A stretch of DNA of 64,000 nt, taken from NCBI GenBank assembly GCA_028281325.1, contig JANQKC010000009.1:186001-250000 (forward strand). The letters are read 5' to 3'. This document shows positions 28,323 to 37,062 of the stretch, in pieces; position 1 is the stretch's first letter; every line of letters starts with the position of its first letter. This DNA is from Alphaproteobacteria bacterium (GTDB taxonomy: Bacteria; Pseudomonadota; Alphaproteobacteria; UBA8366). The position numbers and the translations under genes are program-made. The notes below the pieces were generated by a model that was not told where the DNA came from, ran no database searches, and was given only the letters and a program-made list of their open reading frames with translations.

Positions 28323-29060
28323 ATGCTTCCGCATTTCGCGTTCGGACTGTTAGCGGCCATCGTTGCCGCGGTTATGGCCGCCGGCGTCGCGCGACGTCGA
28401 TATCGCCATCCGGCTGCCGCCTATGCGATGGCGGCGCTTTTCCTGAACGGACTTCTTTATGTCGCCCTCTTACAGATGGCGTTACTGCATCTGCGGCCGG
28501 AGGCCATCGGAGTCGGGAGCCTCAGCCCCGCCCTGCTGTATACCGCCTATTCCGGAGTGGCCGCCGCCATTTCGGTCCTGATTACCGTCCTGCTCGTCAT
28601 CGGCTTTACCGCCATCGGACGGCCCGCGTCAGGCCAAACGAGCGTGGCCGCCCCCTACGCCCGCGCGGCGATATTCGTGGCGGTCCTCGCGATTATCGCA
28701 ACGCCGTTCCTGGTCCAGAACCAGCTCGCCATCGGCCGCGCCGCGGCCGCCAACGCGGCGGAGATCGCCGCCTTGCGGACAAGCTACAAGGCCGGTCTCG
28801 ACCGGCTGGTGAAGCTCGGCGTGGTACACCGGATCGAGGTGGACGATCGGATCGTCACGCATTACGTGTCCGATCCCTTGCTCGAACTGGGCCCGCAGCG
28901 TCTCGCCGAATACGCACGCGCCTCGATGATCTACCAAAGCTATGTCTCAGGACAATCGCCGAAACCCGTGGTCCTGCGGGACGCAAAGACCGCCGGTAAG
29001 ATCGGAACCTACCGCCCCGATGGGGTCTTCGTAATCGAAGCGGATTTCGCAACGCCCTGA
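28323..29060 (+). CDS. Membrane protein of unknown function
   Basis: 245 residues, ATG preceded by GAGGG. Four hydrophobic segments occupy the N-terminal half (near 3-22, 33-53, 68-98 and 113-133). They are followed by a soluble C-terminal region with a helix (AAANAAEIAALRTSYKAGLD) and a compact alternating region (VVHRIEVDDRIVTHYVSDPL). I do not recognise the family. It lies 25 bp behind the DUF5658-like gene, and a weak inverted repeat at 29170-29198 lies beyond its stop. Confidence 0.7.
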   Translation: MLPHFAFGLLAAIVAAVMAAGVARRRYRHPAAAYAMAALFLNGLLYVALLQMALLHLRPEAIGVGSLSPALLYTAYSGVAAAISVLITVLLVIGFTAIGRPASGQTSVAAPYARAAIFVAVLAIIATPFLVQNQLAIGRAAAANAAEIAALRTSYKAGLDRLVKLGVVHRIEVDDRIVTHYVSDPLLELGPQRLAEYARASMIYQSYVSGQSPKPVVLRDAKTAGKIGTYRPDGVFVIEADFATP

Positions 29061-29374
29061 AACGGGAAATAATATATTACTTAAAATCAATATATTATAC
29101 TGTTTTTCTAATTTAATTTATTGATCTATCACACAAAACTTTGAAATACATCATTTATAAAAATATTGACGTCGGGCTATAAGGCATTTCGCCCGACGCT
29201 GCTTTACGAAACAAGGCGCTCATTTTCCCTGATTTTCCCACACCGCACGGCCCGCCATTTACCATAAATCACAAGCATTTAAATCAAAACCTTTACCGTT
29301 CCTTAAGATTTTCCCGGCACAGTTAATCAACGGTGCATCTGCGCCGGGGAATGCGGATTTCTTTGAGGGGCGTC
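29061..29374. other. AT-rich intergenic island with a hairpin
   Basis: About 314 bp. Bases 29065-29165 are very AT-rich. At 29170-29198 an eight-base inverted repeat (CGTCGGGC and GCCCGACG) encloses a 13-base loop; no T-run follows, so it is a weak terminator candidate. The rest is the promoter region of the MlaC-like gene. Confidence 0.5.
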
Positions 29375-30010
29375 ATGGCATCAATACACTCGGTTGGAGG
29401 CACCGCGAAGAGTGCCGGCATGGCAGCGATCGTTGTTCTGGTTGCGAGTTTGTTCTTCAACGCGCCTGCCCGGGCCGCGGACCCGGAAGCCTATGTCCGA
29501 TCGATTGCCGATAAACTCGAACCGTTGCTCAACAACGGGCATCTGACCGCCGACCATGTCGATGCGTTCCTGAAGGACAATATCCGGAACCAGCTCGATA
29601 TGCAGCGCATCGGACGCTATGTCTTGCGCAAGCACTGGAAAGAGATCGATCAAGCCGGACAACAGAAATTCATGGACATCTTCCGGTATTTCATCCTGGA
29701 AAGCTTCAAGAAGCAGTTGGTCAAGTATTCCAAGGCGGAGATCAAGATCATCCGCTCGGTGGAGCATGAGCCGGCCGGCGTCTCGGTGATCACCCGGGTT
29801 CGGGTGCCGTCGAAGTCGCCGGTGAACATGAACTGGCGACTGTTTCGCGACGACGATCAAATCCGCATCTTCGACGTGTCCGTCCAAGGCATCTCGAAAC
29901 TCGCGGCGACCCGCGCCGAGTACAAGACCGTGCTCGAGACGCATGGTTTCAGCCACTTGATCACCGAAATCTGCAATCGTTTAGAGGGACCAAAGCCGTC
30001 GTCGTGCTGA
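29375..30010 (+). CDS. MlaC/Ttg2D family phospholipid-binding protein
   Basis: 211 residues from the ATG at 29375, preceded by GAGGGG; an upstream in-frame start is less likely. A signal peptide ends at ARA, followed by a MlaC-type domain: HWKEIDQAGQQKFMDIFRYF, then SFKKQL, and late FDVSVQGISKLAATRAEY. MlaC carries phospholipids through the periplasm between the outer-membrane MlaA and the inner-membrane MlaFEDB transporter. No other mla genes are in the window, so it may serve a dispersed system or a hopanoid/lipid role. Confidence 0.88.
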   Translation: MASIHSVGGTAKSAGMAAIVVLVASLFFNAPARAADPEAYVRSIADKLEPLLNNGHLTADHVDAFLKDNIRNQLDMQRIGRYVLRKHWKEIDQAGQQKFMDIFRYFILESFKKQLVKYSKAEIKIIRSVEHEPAGVSVITRVRVPSKSPVNMNWRLFRDDDQIRIFDVSVQGISKLAATRAEYKTVLETHGFSHLITEICNRLEGPKPSSC

Positions 30011-30180
30011 CGTCCGGCACAGGCCGGGACTACCGTTACGGCGGGAGTGCGAGGCACCCCCTCCCGGGGCTTTGCGCCCGGCCCTGACAGCCGGGCGATC
30101 CGATTGGGTGGAGCGGAACAAATGTCGAACACAATGCGGCGTGGCCACAGTCTGGCCTTCGCCACCATGCCCCGGAAGCG

Positions 30181-30414
30181 GTGAGCATCGTGGATAGACG
30201 GACATATGCCCAATGGATGGAGGTATGGCTCTATCCGGATCGGGCCGGCGGTCATCTGCTGGTGCTTCGATCGCAACCGAATGGCGGGTGCGAGGTCCTT
30301 GACCCGCAAAAGGGCTGGAACCAGGTTCATCCCTTCGAGTCCTATGAAGCCGCCTACTACTGGCTACGGCAGGAAACCTACGAACTGGTCGACGGACGCA
30401 TGACCGTTGGCTAA
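30181..30414 (+). CDS. Small hypothetical protein, 77 residues
   Basis: A soluble, Trp/Tyr-rich protein: YAQWMEVWLYPDRAGGHLLVLR followed by WNQVHPFESYEAAYYWLRQETYEL. The start is a GTG at 30181 or at 30190. The codon pattern matches neighbouring genes and the end is compact, so it is probably real. No family is recognised. It lies 82 bp upstream of lemA, with AT-rich DNA between. Confidence 0.62.
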   Translation: MSIVDRRTYAQWMEVWLYPDRAGGHLLVLRSQPNGGCEVLDPQKGWNQVHPFESYEAAYYWLRQETYELVDGRMTVG

Positions 30415-30495
30415 GGTTGAGAGCCACAAGCATTAAAGGATGCTAAGGAATATAAATAATAAATCTGCAATTATATAATATCGGAGACATTTATA

Positions 30496-31050
30496 ATGCT
30501 TGAAATTCTAATATTTATCGGGGCTATTGGGGTTTTAATTTGGTTTCTTTATGCAGGTATTATCAAGAAACGCAATAAAGCCAATGAAGCCTTTGCCGGT
30601 ATTGACGTCCAACTCAAGAAGCGCCACGACCTCATTCCCAATATCCTGCAGATCGCCAAGCGGTTCATGGCGCATGAGACGGAGCTGCTCAGCGAGATCA
30701 CCCGCCTGAGGACGGCGGCGCAAGCCGCCGGCGCCGACAAGGCCGGGGAGCGATTCGGGCTGGAATCCGCCCTGCAGGATCAGCTCGGCAAACTGATGAT
30801 CGCCGTCGAGGCCTATCCCGACCTCAAGTCGGACGAGGCCATGGTCAACGCCCAACGCACCTATGCCGAGGTGGAAGCGCATATCGCGGCGGCCCGCCGA
30901 TTCTACAATTCCGCCGTCAACGCGTTGAACAACGCGGTTCATATATGGCCGACGAGCATGATCGCCCGGATGATCGGGATCGGCGAAATGCCGCTGTTCG
31001 AAGCAACGGCGCAGGAACGATCCGCGGTCGACGCCCGTGACCATCTCTGA
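30496..31050 (+). CDS. lemA: LemA family protein
   Basis: 184 residues: an N-terminal membrane helix (residues 2-22) and a LemA helical domain with FAGIDVQLKKRHDLIPNI and YPDLKSDEAMVNAQ, ending in RFYNSAVNALNNAV. The topology puts the domain on the outside of the inner membrane. The first 30 codons are strikingly AT-rich compared with the rest, continuing the AT-rich island upstream; the ATG is preceded by GGAG at 9 bases. The next gene overlaps its 3' end by 14 bases. LemA proteins often accompany envelope proteases or DUF3137 partners, as here. Confidence 0.92.
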   Translation: MLEILIFIGAIGVLIWFLYAGIIKKRNKANEAFAGIDVQLKKRHDLIPNILQIAKRFMAHETELLSEITRLRTAAQAAGADKAGERFGLESALQDQLGKLMIAVEAYPDLKSDEAMVNAQRTYAEVEAHIAAARRFYNSAVNALNNAVHIWPTSMIARMIGIGEMPLFEATAQERSAVDARDHL

Positions 31051-32062
31051 CGCGGATCGTGCCCGGCGCGCGCCCGCCGGCGACGCCGACGCCGCCATCG
31101 CCTTCGAAGAGCGCGAAGCACATGAGGCGGGTTTTGCGGCCTTTTTCGAGGCCCATATCGCGCCGATCCTGGGCAACGTCGAAGACGCGCGCCTGGAAGC
31201 GCGCAAGACCTTCAATTTCCGCCTGTTCCTGGCCGTCCTGGCCGCGATCCCCGTGGCGACGGCCGGTATCCTGTTCGGTCCCCGCCTGATTTCGCCGGAT
31301 TATTTCGATGTGTCCCTTGGCGCGGCGCTCTTCGCCGCCGTCGGGGCCGGAATATGGGTCAACCGCCCCCGAACGACTTTCCTGATCGGCTTCAAACAAG
31401 ATGTCCTGCGGCCCATCGCGGCGTTCTTCGAGCTGAGCTTCGACGCGAAGGGCCGCAATCTCTGTTCCTCCTTCGGCGATACCGGGATTCTGCACGATCA
31501 CAACGAGCGAAAGTTCGAGGATGGGTTCTGGGGCGAATATCGGGGGGTCGAACTGGCGTTCGAGGAAGTGAAGCTGGTGAAGGTGACCCGAACGAACAAA
31601 GGCACCCGGCGCAAGACGGTCTTCGACGGCGTCGCCGTGATGCTGCGCATGAACAAACGGTTCAAGGGGCACACGATCGTCAAGGAAGACCTGGGCACCG
31701 CCTTCAACTGGATCCGCGACAAGACGAACGCGCTGGAAACCGTGAAACTGGAAGACCCGCGCTTCGAAGACCGGTTCGAGGTTTACGCGTCGGATCAAAT
31801 CGAGGCCCGGTATCTGCTCACCCCGGCCTTTATGGAACGCATGCTGGCCGTCGCCGACGCCTTCGACAAGGCGCGCCTGCGCGCCTGTTTCCGGGACGAC
31901 CGGCTTTACCTGCTCATCCCCTACGGCAAAAACCTCTTCGAGGCCGCGTCGTTGCACAAGACCGTGCTGGAGACCGACTCGCTCCGCAAGGTTCTGCGGC
32001 AAATCCAGGAATTGCGCGGGATTGTGGACGCCCTCAAACTGAACGAACGCCTTGGCCTGTAG
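31037..32062 (+). CDS. DUF3137 domain membrane protein
   Basis: 341 residues from a GTG inside the lemA end (14-base overlap). Two membrane helices (near 61-81 and 95-112) are followed by the DUF3137 domain: FSFDAKGRNLCSSF-like sequence, HNERKFEDGFWGEYRGVELAFEE, FKGHTIVKEDLG and the late YLLIPYGKNLFEA. LemA-DUF3137 pairs are common in bacteria; the function is unclear and may relate to envelope stress or a surface assembly. The overlap implies coupled translation and a joint complex. Confidence 0.87.
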   Translation: MTISDADRARRAPAGDADAAIAFEEREAHEAGFAAFFEAHIAPILGNVEDARLEARKTFNFRLFLAVLAAIPVATAGILFGPRLISPDYFDVSLGAALFAAVGAGIWVNRPRTTFLIGFKQDVLRPIAAFFELSFDAKGRNLCSSFGDTGILHDHNERKFEDGFWGEYRGVELAFEEVKLVKVTRTNKGTRRKTVFDGVAVMLRMNKRFKGHTIVKEDLGTAFNWIRDKTNALETVKLEDPRFEDRFEVYASDQIEARYLLTPAFMERMLAVADAFDKARLRACFRDDRLYLLIPYGKNLFEAASLHKTVLETDSLRKVLRQIQELRGIVDALKLNERLGL

Positions 32063-32071
32063 GTGTTTCGC

Positions 32072-32635
32072 TCAACGGGTGCCGGTCGACCGGTGTTCCG
32101 TGAGGATTTCCCGTCGAAGCCGGCGATAGTGTTCTTGCTCGCGGTCCCCGAAGACCGGATCCGCCGGGCCGTCCCAGGCATTCTGCAGGTTCTCCCAATC
32201 CTCCTCCCGCAACGCCTTCTTCGCGGCGGGAAAAAAGAAGGCGTCCTCGGCCTCGATATGCTGCCGGTAATGCGCCACGAAGTCCCGCGCGGCGCGGCGC
32301 AGATCGTCGCGCGGAATCGCCGCGCCTTTCCTCGCATCGAGGAACAGTCTCAAGACCCTCTCCGTTTCCGCCGCCAGCGCGTCATGCTGTCCCGCAAGAT
32401 CGCCTACCCGTTCGGCGGCGTCGCGGTCCCGCACCTGCAGCACCTTCAGAACGCGGTCCTCAAGCGGATGGTGATACCGGTCTGGAAAGGAGCGGCAATA
32501 GTCGAGAATGTCGATCACCGTGTCGTAATCGACCGGGTCGGAGGTCTCGAAATCGGCAAGTTGCCCCTCAAGCACCCGCAAGAGACGGCTGATATTCGAA
32601 TGGTCCCGTTGCAGGAGCCCCAAGATCGCGGACAT
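32072..32635 (-). CDS. Hemerythrin domain-containing protein
   Basis: 187 residues from the ATG at 32635, with AGGAGG five bases before it. It has the di-iron hemerythrin pattern: LLQRDHSNISRLLRVLE, YHHPLEDRVLKVL, GQHDALAAE and HYRQHIEAEDAFFFP. Such proteins bind O2 or NO, or repair iron-sulfur clusters. This fits the low-oxygen regulatory boxes elsewhere in the window. The gene faces the DUF3137 gene. Confidence 0.9.
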   Translation of the reverse strand: MSAILGLLQRDHSNISRLLRVLEGQLADFETSDPVDYDTVIDILDYCRSFPDRYHHPLEDRVLKVLQVRDRDAAERVGDLAGQHDALAAETERVLRLFLDARKGAAIPRDDLRRAARDFVAHYRQHIEAEDAFFFPAAKKALREEDWENLQNAWDGPADPVFGDREQEHYRRLRREILTEHRSTGTR

Positions 32636-32751
32636 GCCCTCCTCCTCTGCACTTGGTGACTGCGGAGCCAGTATCATTGAAATGGCCCGGCAACGCTAAC
32701 CGTTCAAGATCGAGGCAGCCGCCTTAGAATCACGAACGGCGGCCGCACGGC

Positions 32752-33378
32752 TCAGCTTTCCGGATCGGGCCGCTTCAATTTCGGACGACTCCACGACGGC
32801 TCCCAGGTTGCGAGGTCGTGATCTTGCGGTTCGCGGATCTCGATCCCCTGCTCCAGATCCGACAGCACCTTTTCGTAAAGTTTGAGACCCAGCGGATGGA
32901 GCGTCTCCCGCCACAATTCGGCTGCGGTAATGCCGGGCCGCACGAAGCAGTGCTCCTGCGCGGCGATGTCGCCGCCATCCATGACGTCGTTCATCCAATA
33001 GACGGTGCCGCCGGCAACCTTCTCGCCCATGTGGATCGTCCAGATGATCGCGTCGCGCCCGCGATGCAGCGGCAGCAGGCTGGGATGATACCCGATTGCC
33101 CCCAAGCGCGCTTTTTCCCGCGTCTTCTTGCCGATGAAATCATGACTATGCGCCGCAACGATCAAGTCGACGCCGTCGGGCAGCGTGTCCGCGTTCAACT
33201 TGCCGGATTCCAGCCACGGCACGCCGTCCGCCTCGGCCGCCGCCCGCAGCCGGTCGGGCTTCTCGCCATCACCGGCATGCGCCGGCGCGCTGACGCCCGC
33301 CATTTCGTGACCGCGTTTAACGCAAAGATCGTAGACCTGCTGCCCAAGTACTTTTTGCCCGGCAATGTAAATACGCAT
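32752..33378 (-). CDS. Formyltransferase, minimal single-domain
   Basis: 208 residues from ATG 33378, preceded by GGAG. It shows the formyl-transferase N-terminal fold: MRIYIAGQKVLGQQVYDL, GYHPSLLPLHRGRDAIIWTI, and GGTVYWMNDVMDGGDIAAQE. In methionyl-tRNA formyltransferase and sugar N-formyltransferases a C-terminal domain follows; here it ends after the catalytic domain. The acceptor is unknown. The usual Asn before His-x-S is replaced by Tyr (GYHPS); the His and Asp of the catalytic set appear present. Confidence 0.82.
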   Translation of the reverse strand: MRIYIAGQKVLGQQVYDLCVKRGHEMAGVSAPAHAGDGEKPDRLRAAAEADGVPWLESGKLNADTLPDGVDLIVAAHSHDFIGKKTREKARLGAIGYHPSLLPLHRGRDAIIWTIHMGEKVAGGTVYWMNDVMDGGDIAAQEHCFVRPGITAAELWRETLHPLGLKLYEKVLSDLEQGIEIREPQDHDLATWEPSWSRPKLKRPDPES

Positions 33379-33616
33379 GATGCTCCGCCATCGTTTTCGG
33401 TGTCGACAAACTTCCCGGACGAACCCCGCGCATCCGCAACACGGCGGTACGGCAACGCCCACCGCAATTATTAGCGCAGCTTCGCCGAAATGCCGACTCT
33501 CTTGCGCGCGGCACGATCGGTTCCGGGTCGCCACACCGTAACAATGCGCCGCTTGTCGACGCCCGCGCGTTCCCGCAAGATAGCCGCGGTATTGAAAATT
33601 TCGAGAGATTACACTT

Positions 33617-34369
33617 ATGCGGCGACTCATCTTGATCGGTCTTACGGCCGGCGCGCTGGCGTTCACGGCGGCGCCCGGCAACGCGCAGTTCGGCGACCTG
33701 CTCAAGAAAGGGCAGGACGTGTTGGGCGGCTCGAAAACCGGCGACGCCAGCGGCGTCAGCGGACTGACCACCGACGAAATCACCCAAGGCCTGAAGGAAG
33801 CCCTGCGCGTCGGATCCGACCGGGTGGTCACGCAAGTCGGCAAGAACGACGGCTATAACGGCGATCCGGCCATCCGCCTGCCGCTCCCCGGCTCGCTCAA
33901 ATCGGTTCAAAGCGCCCTGAGCGCAGCCGGCATGTCGGGCATGCTCGACGACCTGGAACTGAAGCTGAACCGCGCCGCGGAAGCCGCCGCGCCCAAGGCC
34001 AAATCGATTTTCGTCGATGCGATCGCCGCCATGACCGTCGAGGACGCCAAGAAGATCTATAACGGCCCGGACGACGCGGCGACCCGGTATTTCCAAAGCA
34101 AGATGACCAAGCCGCTTGCCGCCGAAATGGCGCCGGTGGTCAGCGACAGCCTTTCCGACGTCGGCGCCATCAAGTCCTATGACAGTGTCATGGGCCAATA
34201 CAAACAAATTCCGTTCGTCCCGGACGCCAAGGCCGATCTCACCGAGTATGTGGTCGAGAAAGGCATGGACGGCATCTTTCACTATCTCGCCAAGGAGGAA
34301 GCCGCCATCCGGCAGAACCCCCTCAAGCGCTCGACGGCAGTGTTGAAGAAGGTGTTCGGCGGGACCTAA
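33617..34369 (+). CDS. DUF4197 domain periplasmic protein
   Basis: 250 residues with an N-terminal signal peptide (MRRLILIGLTAGALAFTAA to GNA) and a DUF4197 domain filling the rest. Typical landmarks are LKEALRVGSDRVVTQVGKNDGY, IRLPLPGSLKSVQSAL and SIFVDAIAAMTVEDAKKIYNG. These proteins are exported and helical; the function is unknown. It converges with the enoyl-CoA hydratase gene, with only 7 bases between stops. Confidence 0.88.
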   Translation: MRRLILIGLTAGALAFTAAPGNAQFGDLLKKGQDVLGGSKTGDASGVSGLTTDEITQGLKEALRVGSDRVVTQVGKNDGYNGDPAIRLPLPGSLKSVQSALSAAGMSGMLDDLELKLNRAAEAAAPKAKSIFVDAIAAMTVEDAKKIYNGPDDAATRYFQSKMTKPLAAEMAPVVSDSLSDVGAIKSYDSVMGQYKQIPFVPDAKADLTEYVVEKGMDGIFHYLAKEEAAIRQNPLKRSTAVLKKVFGGT

Positions 34370-34376
34370 GGCATCG

Positions 34377-35183
34377 TCAGCGGCCCGTGAACCGTGGCGG
34401 ACGCCGGTCGAGCCACGCCGCGATTCCTTCCCTGATATCCTCGGTCGGGACCATTTGCGCGAAGTAACTCGCTTCGACCGCGAGGCCCTCGTCGATGGAC
34501 AGGTTGATCCCGCGCGTGACACTAACGAGGCAGGCCGCAACCGCCAAGGGGGACTTGGCGGTTATCTTCGCCGCCAGCGCAAACGCCGCGCCGAGCAGGT
34601 CGTCGTGCGGCACGACGTCGTTGACCAGTCCGCCGTCGCACGCCGCCGCCGCCGAAATCGGCTCGCCCGTCAGGATCATCCGCAGCGCCCGCTTCCGGCC
34701 GATCAGACGCGGCAATCGCTGCGACCCGCCAAACGGCGGCGCGAAACCCAAGGATATCTCCGCCTTGCAGAACTCGGCGCGGTCGCTGGCGATGGCCAGG
34801 GGCGCCGCTTCGGTGATCTCCGACCCGCCGCCATGCGCCAGCCCGTTCACCGCGACGATGATCGGCTTCGGGAAGGTTTCGATCCGCGCGGTCATCCGTT
34901 GACCACGCCGCACGAAGTCGCGGAGCGCCGCCGCCGGACCGGATCGAACGCTATCGGCAAAGCCGGCGATGTCAGCCCCCGCGCTGAAGGCGCGGTCGCC
35001 CGCCCCGGTCAGGATTACGGCGCGAAGGTCGCCGTCGGCTTCGATTTCGTCCAACAACCCCATAAGCCGGTCGATCAGTTCGTAGTTCAAAGCATTGAGT
35101 TTTTCGGGCCGGTTCAAGGTCAACAACGCGACCGCGTCGTGTTTCTCGAAAAGCACGGTATCTCGCATGGTGGCACCATCCAT
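34377..35183 (-). CDS. Enoyl-CoA hydratase/isomerase family protein
   Basis: 268 residues. Crotonase landmarks are LLTLNRPEKLNALN, the oxyanion-hole GDRAFSAGADIAGF, AVNGLAHGGGSE with the first catalytic Glu, and CKAEISLGFAPPFGGSQRL with the second. Both Glu residues of a true hydratase are therefore retained. A second in-frame ATG lies five codons in. The gene is divergent from a TetR regulator with a shared operator; the regulator probably controls it in response to an acyl-CoA or fatty acid. Confidence 0.9.
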   Translation of the reverse strand: MDGATMRDTVLFEKHDAVALLTLNRPEKLNALNYELIDRLMGLLDEIEADGDLRAVILTGAGDRAFSAGADIAGFADSVRSGPAAALRDFVRRGQRMTARIETFPKPIIVAVNGLAHGGGSEITEAAPLAIASDRAEFCKAEISLGFAPPFGGSQRLPRLIGRKRALRMILTGEPISAAAACDGGLVNDVVPHDDLLGAAFALAAKITAKSPLAVAACLVSVTRGINLSIDEGLAVEASYFAQMVPTEDIREGIAAWLDRRPPRFTGR

Positions 35184-35228
35184 CGGATTGTTCAGGCTGG
35201 CTGCACGGTCGACGATCGGCTAAGGTTT

Positions 35229-35250
35229 GTACACTCACTAGTCGGTATAC
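35229..35250. promoter_or_regulatory. Probable TetR operator between hydratase and tetR genes
   Basis: A 22-base near-perfect palindrome: outer GTAnAC and GTnTAC half-sites, two unmatched bases on each side, and a central ACTAGT. It ends 8 bases before the TetR start and lies 46 bases upstream of the hydratase start, the classic place for autoregulated control of a divergent pair. Confidence 0.75.
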
Positions 35251-35258
35251 CTTGAGGC

Positions 35259-35840
35259 ATGCCCAATAACGCAACCGCGACGCGCAACCGCCTTATCACG
35301 GCGGCCAACGCGCTGTTCTACGGAGACGGTATCCGCAGCGTCAGCATGGACGCGGTCGCGGCAAAGGCGGGCGTCACGAAGCGAACGCTGTACTATCACT
35401 TCAAGAGCAAAGACGACCTCGTCGCAGCTTGCCTTACGGCGCAGGATCAACCGACGCTCGCGCGCTTCGTCCGGTGGTTCGACGAGGTCGATGCCCCGTT
35501 GCCGGGAAAGATCGCGGGCCTGTTCGATCGCGTGGCGACCGCCACCCAGCACCCGAACTGGAAGGGCTGCGGATTTCTCCGAACGGCCGCCGAACTGGCA
35601 AGCACCCCGGGGCATCCCGCGTTGAAAGCCGGCGCGGCCCACAAGAAGCGATTCGAAGCATGGCTCGCCACCGAAATCGCGGCCGAGGGACATCCCGATG
35701 CCGACCGGCTGGCGCGGCAGATCGTCATCCTACTTGACGGCGCCGTAACCGTCATGCTGGTGCATCGGGATCCGTCCTACATCGAAGCGGCGGGCGCCGT
35801 CGCCGCGGCCCTGGCCGCCAAAGGCACCGGCCAGGATTGA
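35259..35840 (+). CDS. TetR family transcriptional regulator
   Basis: 193 residues. The N-terminal TetR helix-turn-helix is clear (RNRLITAANALFYGDGIRSVSMDAVAAKAGVTKRTL, with YYHFKSKDDLV), and the C-terminal ligand domain is helical. The start sits directly after the palindromic operator, so it probably represses itself and the divergent enoyl-CoA hydratase. The ligand is unknown. It converges with the Gly/His-rich protein gene. Confidence 0.92.
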   Translation: MPNNATATRNRLITAANALFYGDGIRSVSMDAVAAKAGVTKRTLYYHFKSKDDLVAACLTAQDQPTLARFVRWFDEVDAPLPGKIAGLFDRVATATQHPNWKGCGFLRTAAELASTPGHPALKAGAAHKKRFEAWLATEIAAEGHPDADRLARQIVILLDGAVTVMLVHRDPSYIEAAGAVAAALAAKGTGQD

Positions 35841-35849
35841 AACGCCCCC

Positions 35850-36257
35850 CTACCTCGCGTGATGCCGGATGCCCCGGCCAACGCCGTGATGGCCGCGTTT
35901 GCCCGCACCGTGCCGAAATCCATCGACCCTGAAGCCTTTTGGAAGCCCGCGATGGCGGAATTTGCCATGCCCCACGCCATGACCGAAACCGCGGTGCAGG
36001 CTTCGCTTGTGAAAACTTCGTTGGCCGAATCCACCGCGGAAGCCGCGCTTGTGAAAGCCCCGCTTGTAGAAGCCTCTATGGCCGAACCGGCCATGATGCC
36101 GGCCGCGGAACTTGAACCCGCCGCCGACCTCGACGACGCCGTGCCGCACGCCATTGTCGGAAATCGCGTCAGACACGCGGGGGGACGCGGCAGCTGGGGC
36201 TACCGCCGCGATGGTCCCCGCCAACAGCACGATCGCAACTGTGGTCGCAACTCTCAT
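35850..36257 (-). CDS. Secreted Gly/His/Arg-rich low-complexity protein
   Basis: 135 residues with a signal peptide (MRVATTVAIVLLAGT to AAA). The mature part is dominated by Gly, His, Arg, Phe and Lys in loosely repeated units such as HKRGF, HRGF and HRSL; His is especially frequent. This suggests metal binding or a charged envelope matrix. AGGAG lies nine bases before the ATG. The opposite strand is also open across it, but the signal peptide and ribosome site favour this strand. Confidence 0.68.
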   Translation of the reverse strand: MRVATTVAIVLLAGTIAAVAPAAASPRVSDAISDNGVRHGVVEVGGGFKFRGRHHGRFGHRGFYKRGFHKRGFRGGFGQRSFHKRSLHRGFGHGVGHGKFRHRGLPKGFRVDGFRHGAGKRGHHGVGRGIRHHAR

Positions 36258-36405
36258 ATCCGAACACTCCTGATCCGGTGAATGCCGGGATACACTCGGC
36301 GCCTTTCTGAGAAGGCCTTGTCTCAGGAGTAATGTAGGGCGACCGCGGCAAAGACTTGATCAAATCACTCTCACGGCTGCTCGACCGGCCCGGCAGGCGA
36401 CGGCG

Positions 36406-36846
36406 CTAATCGGCGAACACCGTGAAGATCAGAAGCAAGTCAACCTTTTGCCCGTCCTTCGCGAAGGGCAGGATCAGACGCTCGAAGCTCTGAAACTCCC
36501 GATCCTCCACGAACCGCGATACGCCCCGACGCCAGCCCGGCTTGCGGGTCTCGACAACCTCGACGAGGTCGCGATAGGTGTCGGAGTCCTCGAAGCGCTC
36601 GACAAACTCGTCGAACCAAAGCCCGGTATGGTCGGCCCGGTAAAACTCAGCAATTTCGGTTCCGGCCAGTCGCACCCGAAAGCGGTACGGCGGGCCTTCG
36701 ACGTCAACGAGCCGGATCGTCGGCAGATACTTCTTAACGCTGCTGGGTTCGAAATGCTGTCGGCCCGGTAGCCCGCGTTCAGGATGGATCGATTGCCAAT
36801 AGTCGATCATCGCCCGAACATCGGGGTGATAGGATAGTCCACACAT
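36406..36846 (-). CDS. PAS_5 domain protein
   Basis: 146 residues from ATG 36846; a TTG ten codons earlier is also possible. It is a single-domain PAS_5 protein of the alphaproteobacterial type: WQSIHPERGLPGRQHFEP, YLPTIRLVDVEGPPYRFRVRLAGTEI and SFERLILPFAKDGQKVDLLL. Such proteins probably sense small molecules or act in signalling without an output domain. A second PAS_5 gene follows upstream on the same strand. Confidence 0.85.
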   Translation of the reverse strand: MCGLSYHPDVRAMIDYWQSIHPERGLPGRQHFEPSSVKKYLPTIRLVDVEGPPYRFRVRLAGTEIAEFYRADHTGLWFDEFVERFEDSDTYRDLVEVVETRKPGWRRGVSRFVEDREFQSFERLILPFAKDGQKVDLLLIFTVFAD

Positions 36847-37062
36847 AGCAGAATTCGCTTTTTCGATTTTTGACAAATATCGAGAGCGTTTCCAACCGGC
36901 GGTCGATTTTATTACTTGGACTAATCGTCAAGTTTCGCGCTGGCCCTTTATCAGTCGACTCAGCGACCGCGGAAATGGGCATTAAGGCGGGGCGACTCAA
37001 GCACCCGCGTCATTCCGACGCAGGGGCGTGTCGCGATGACGGAGACTCGACGTTCAGACCGC

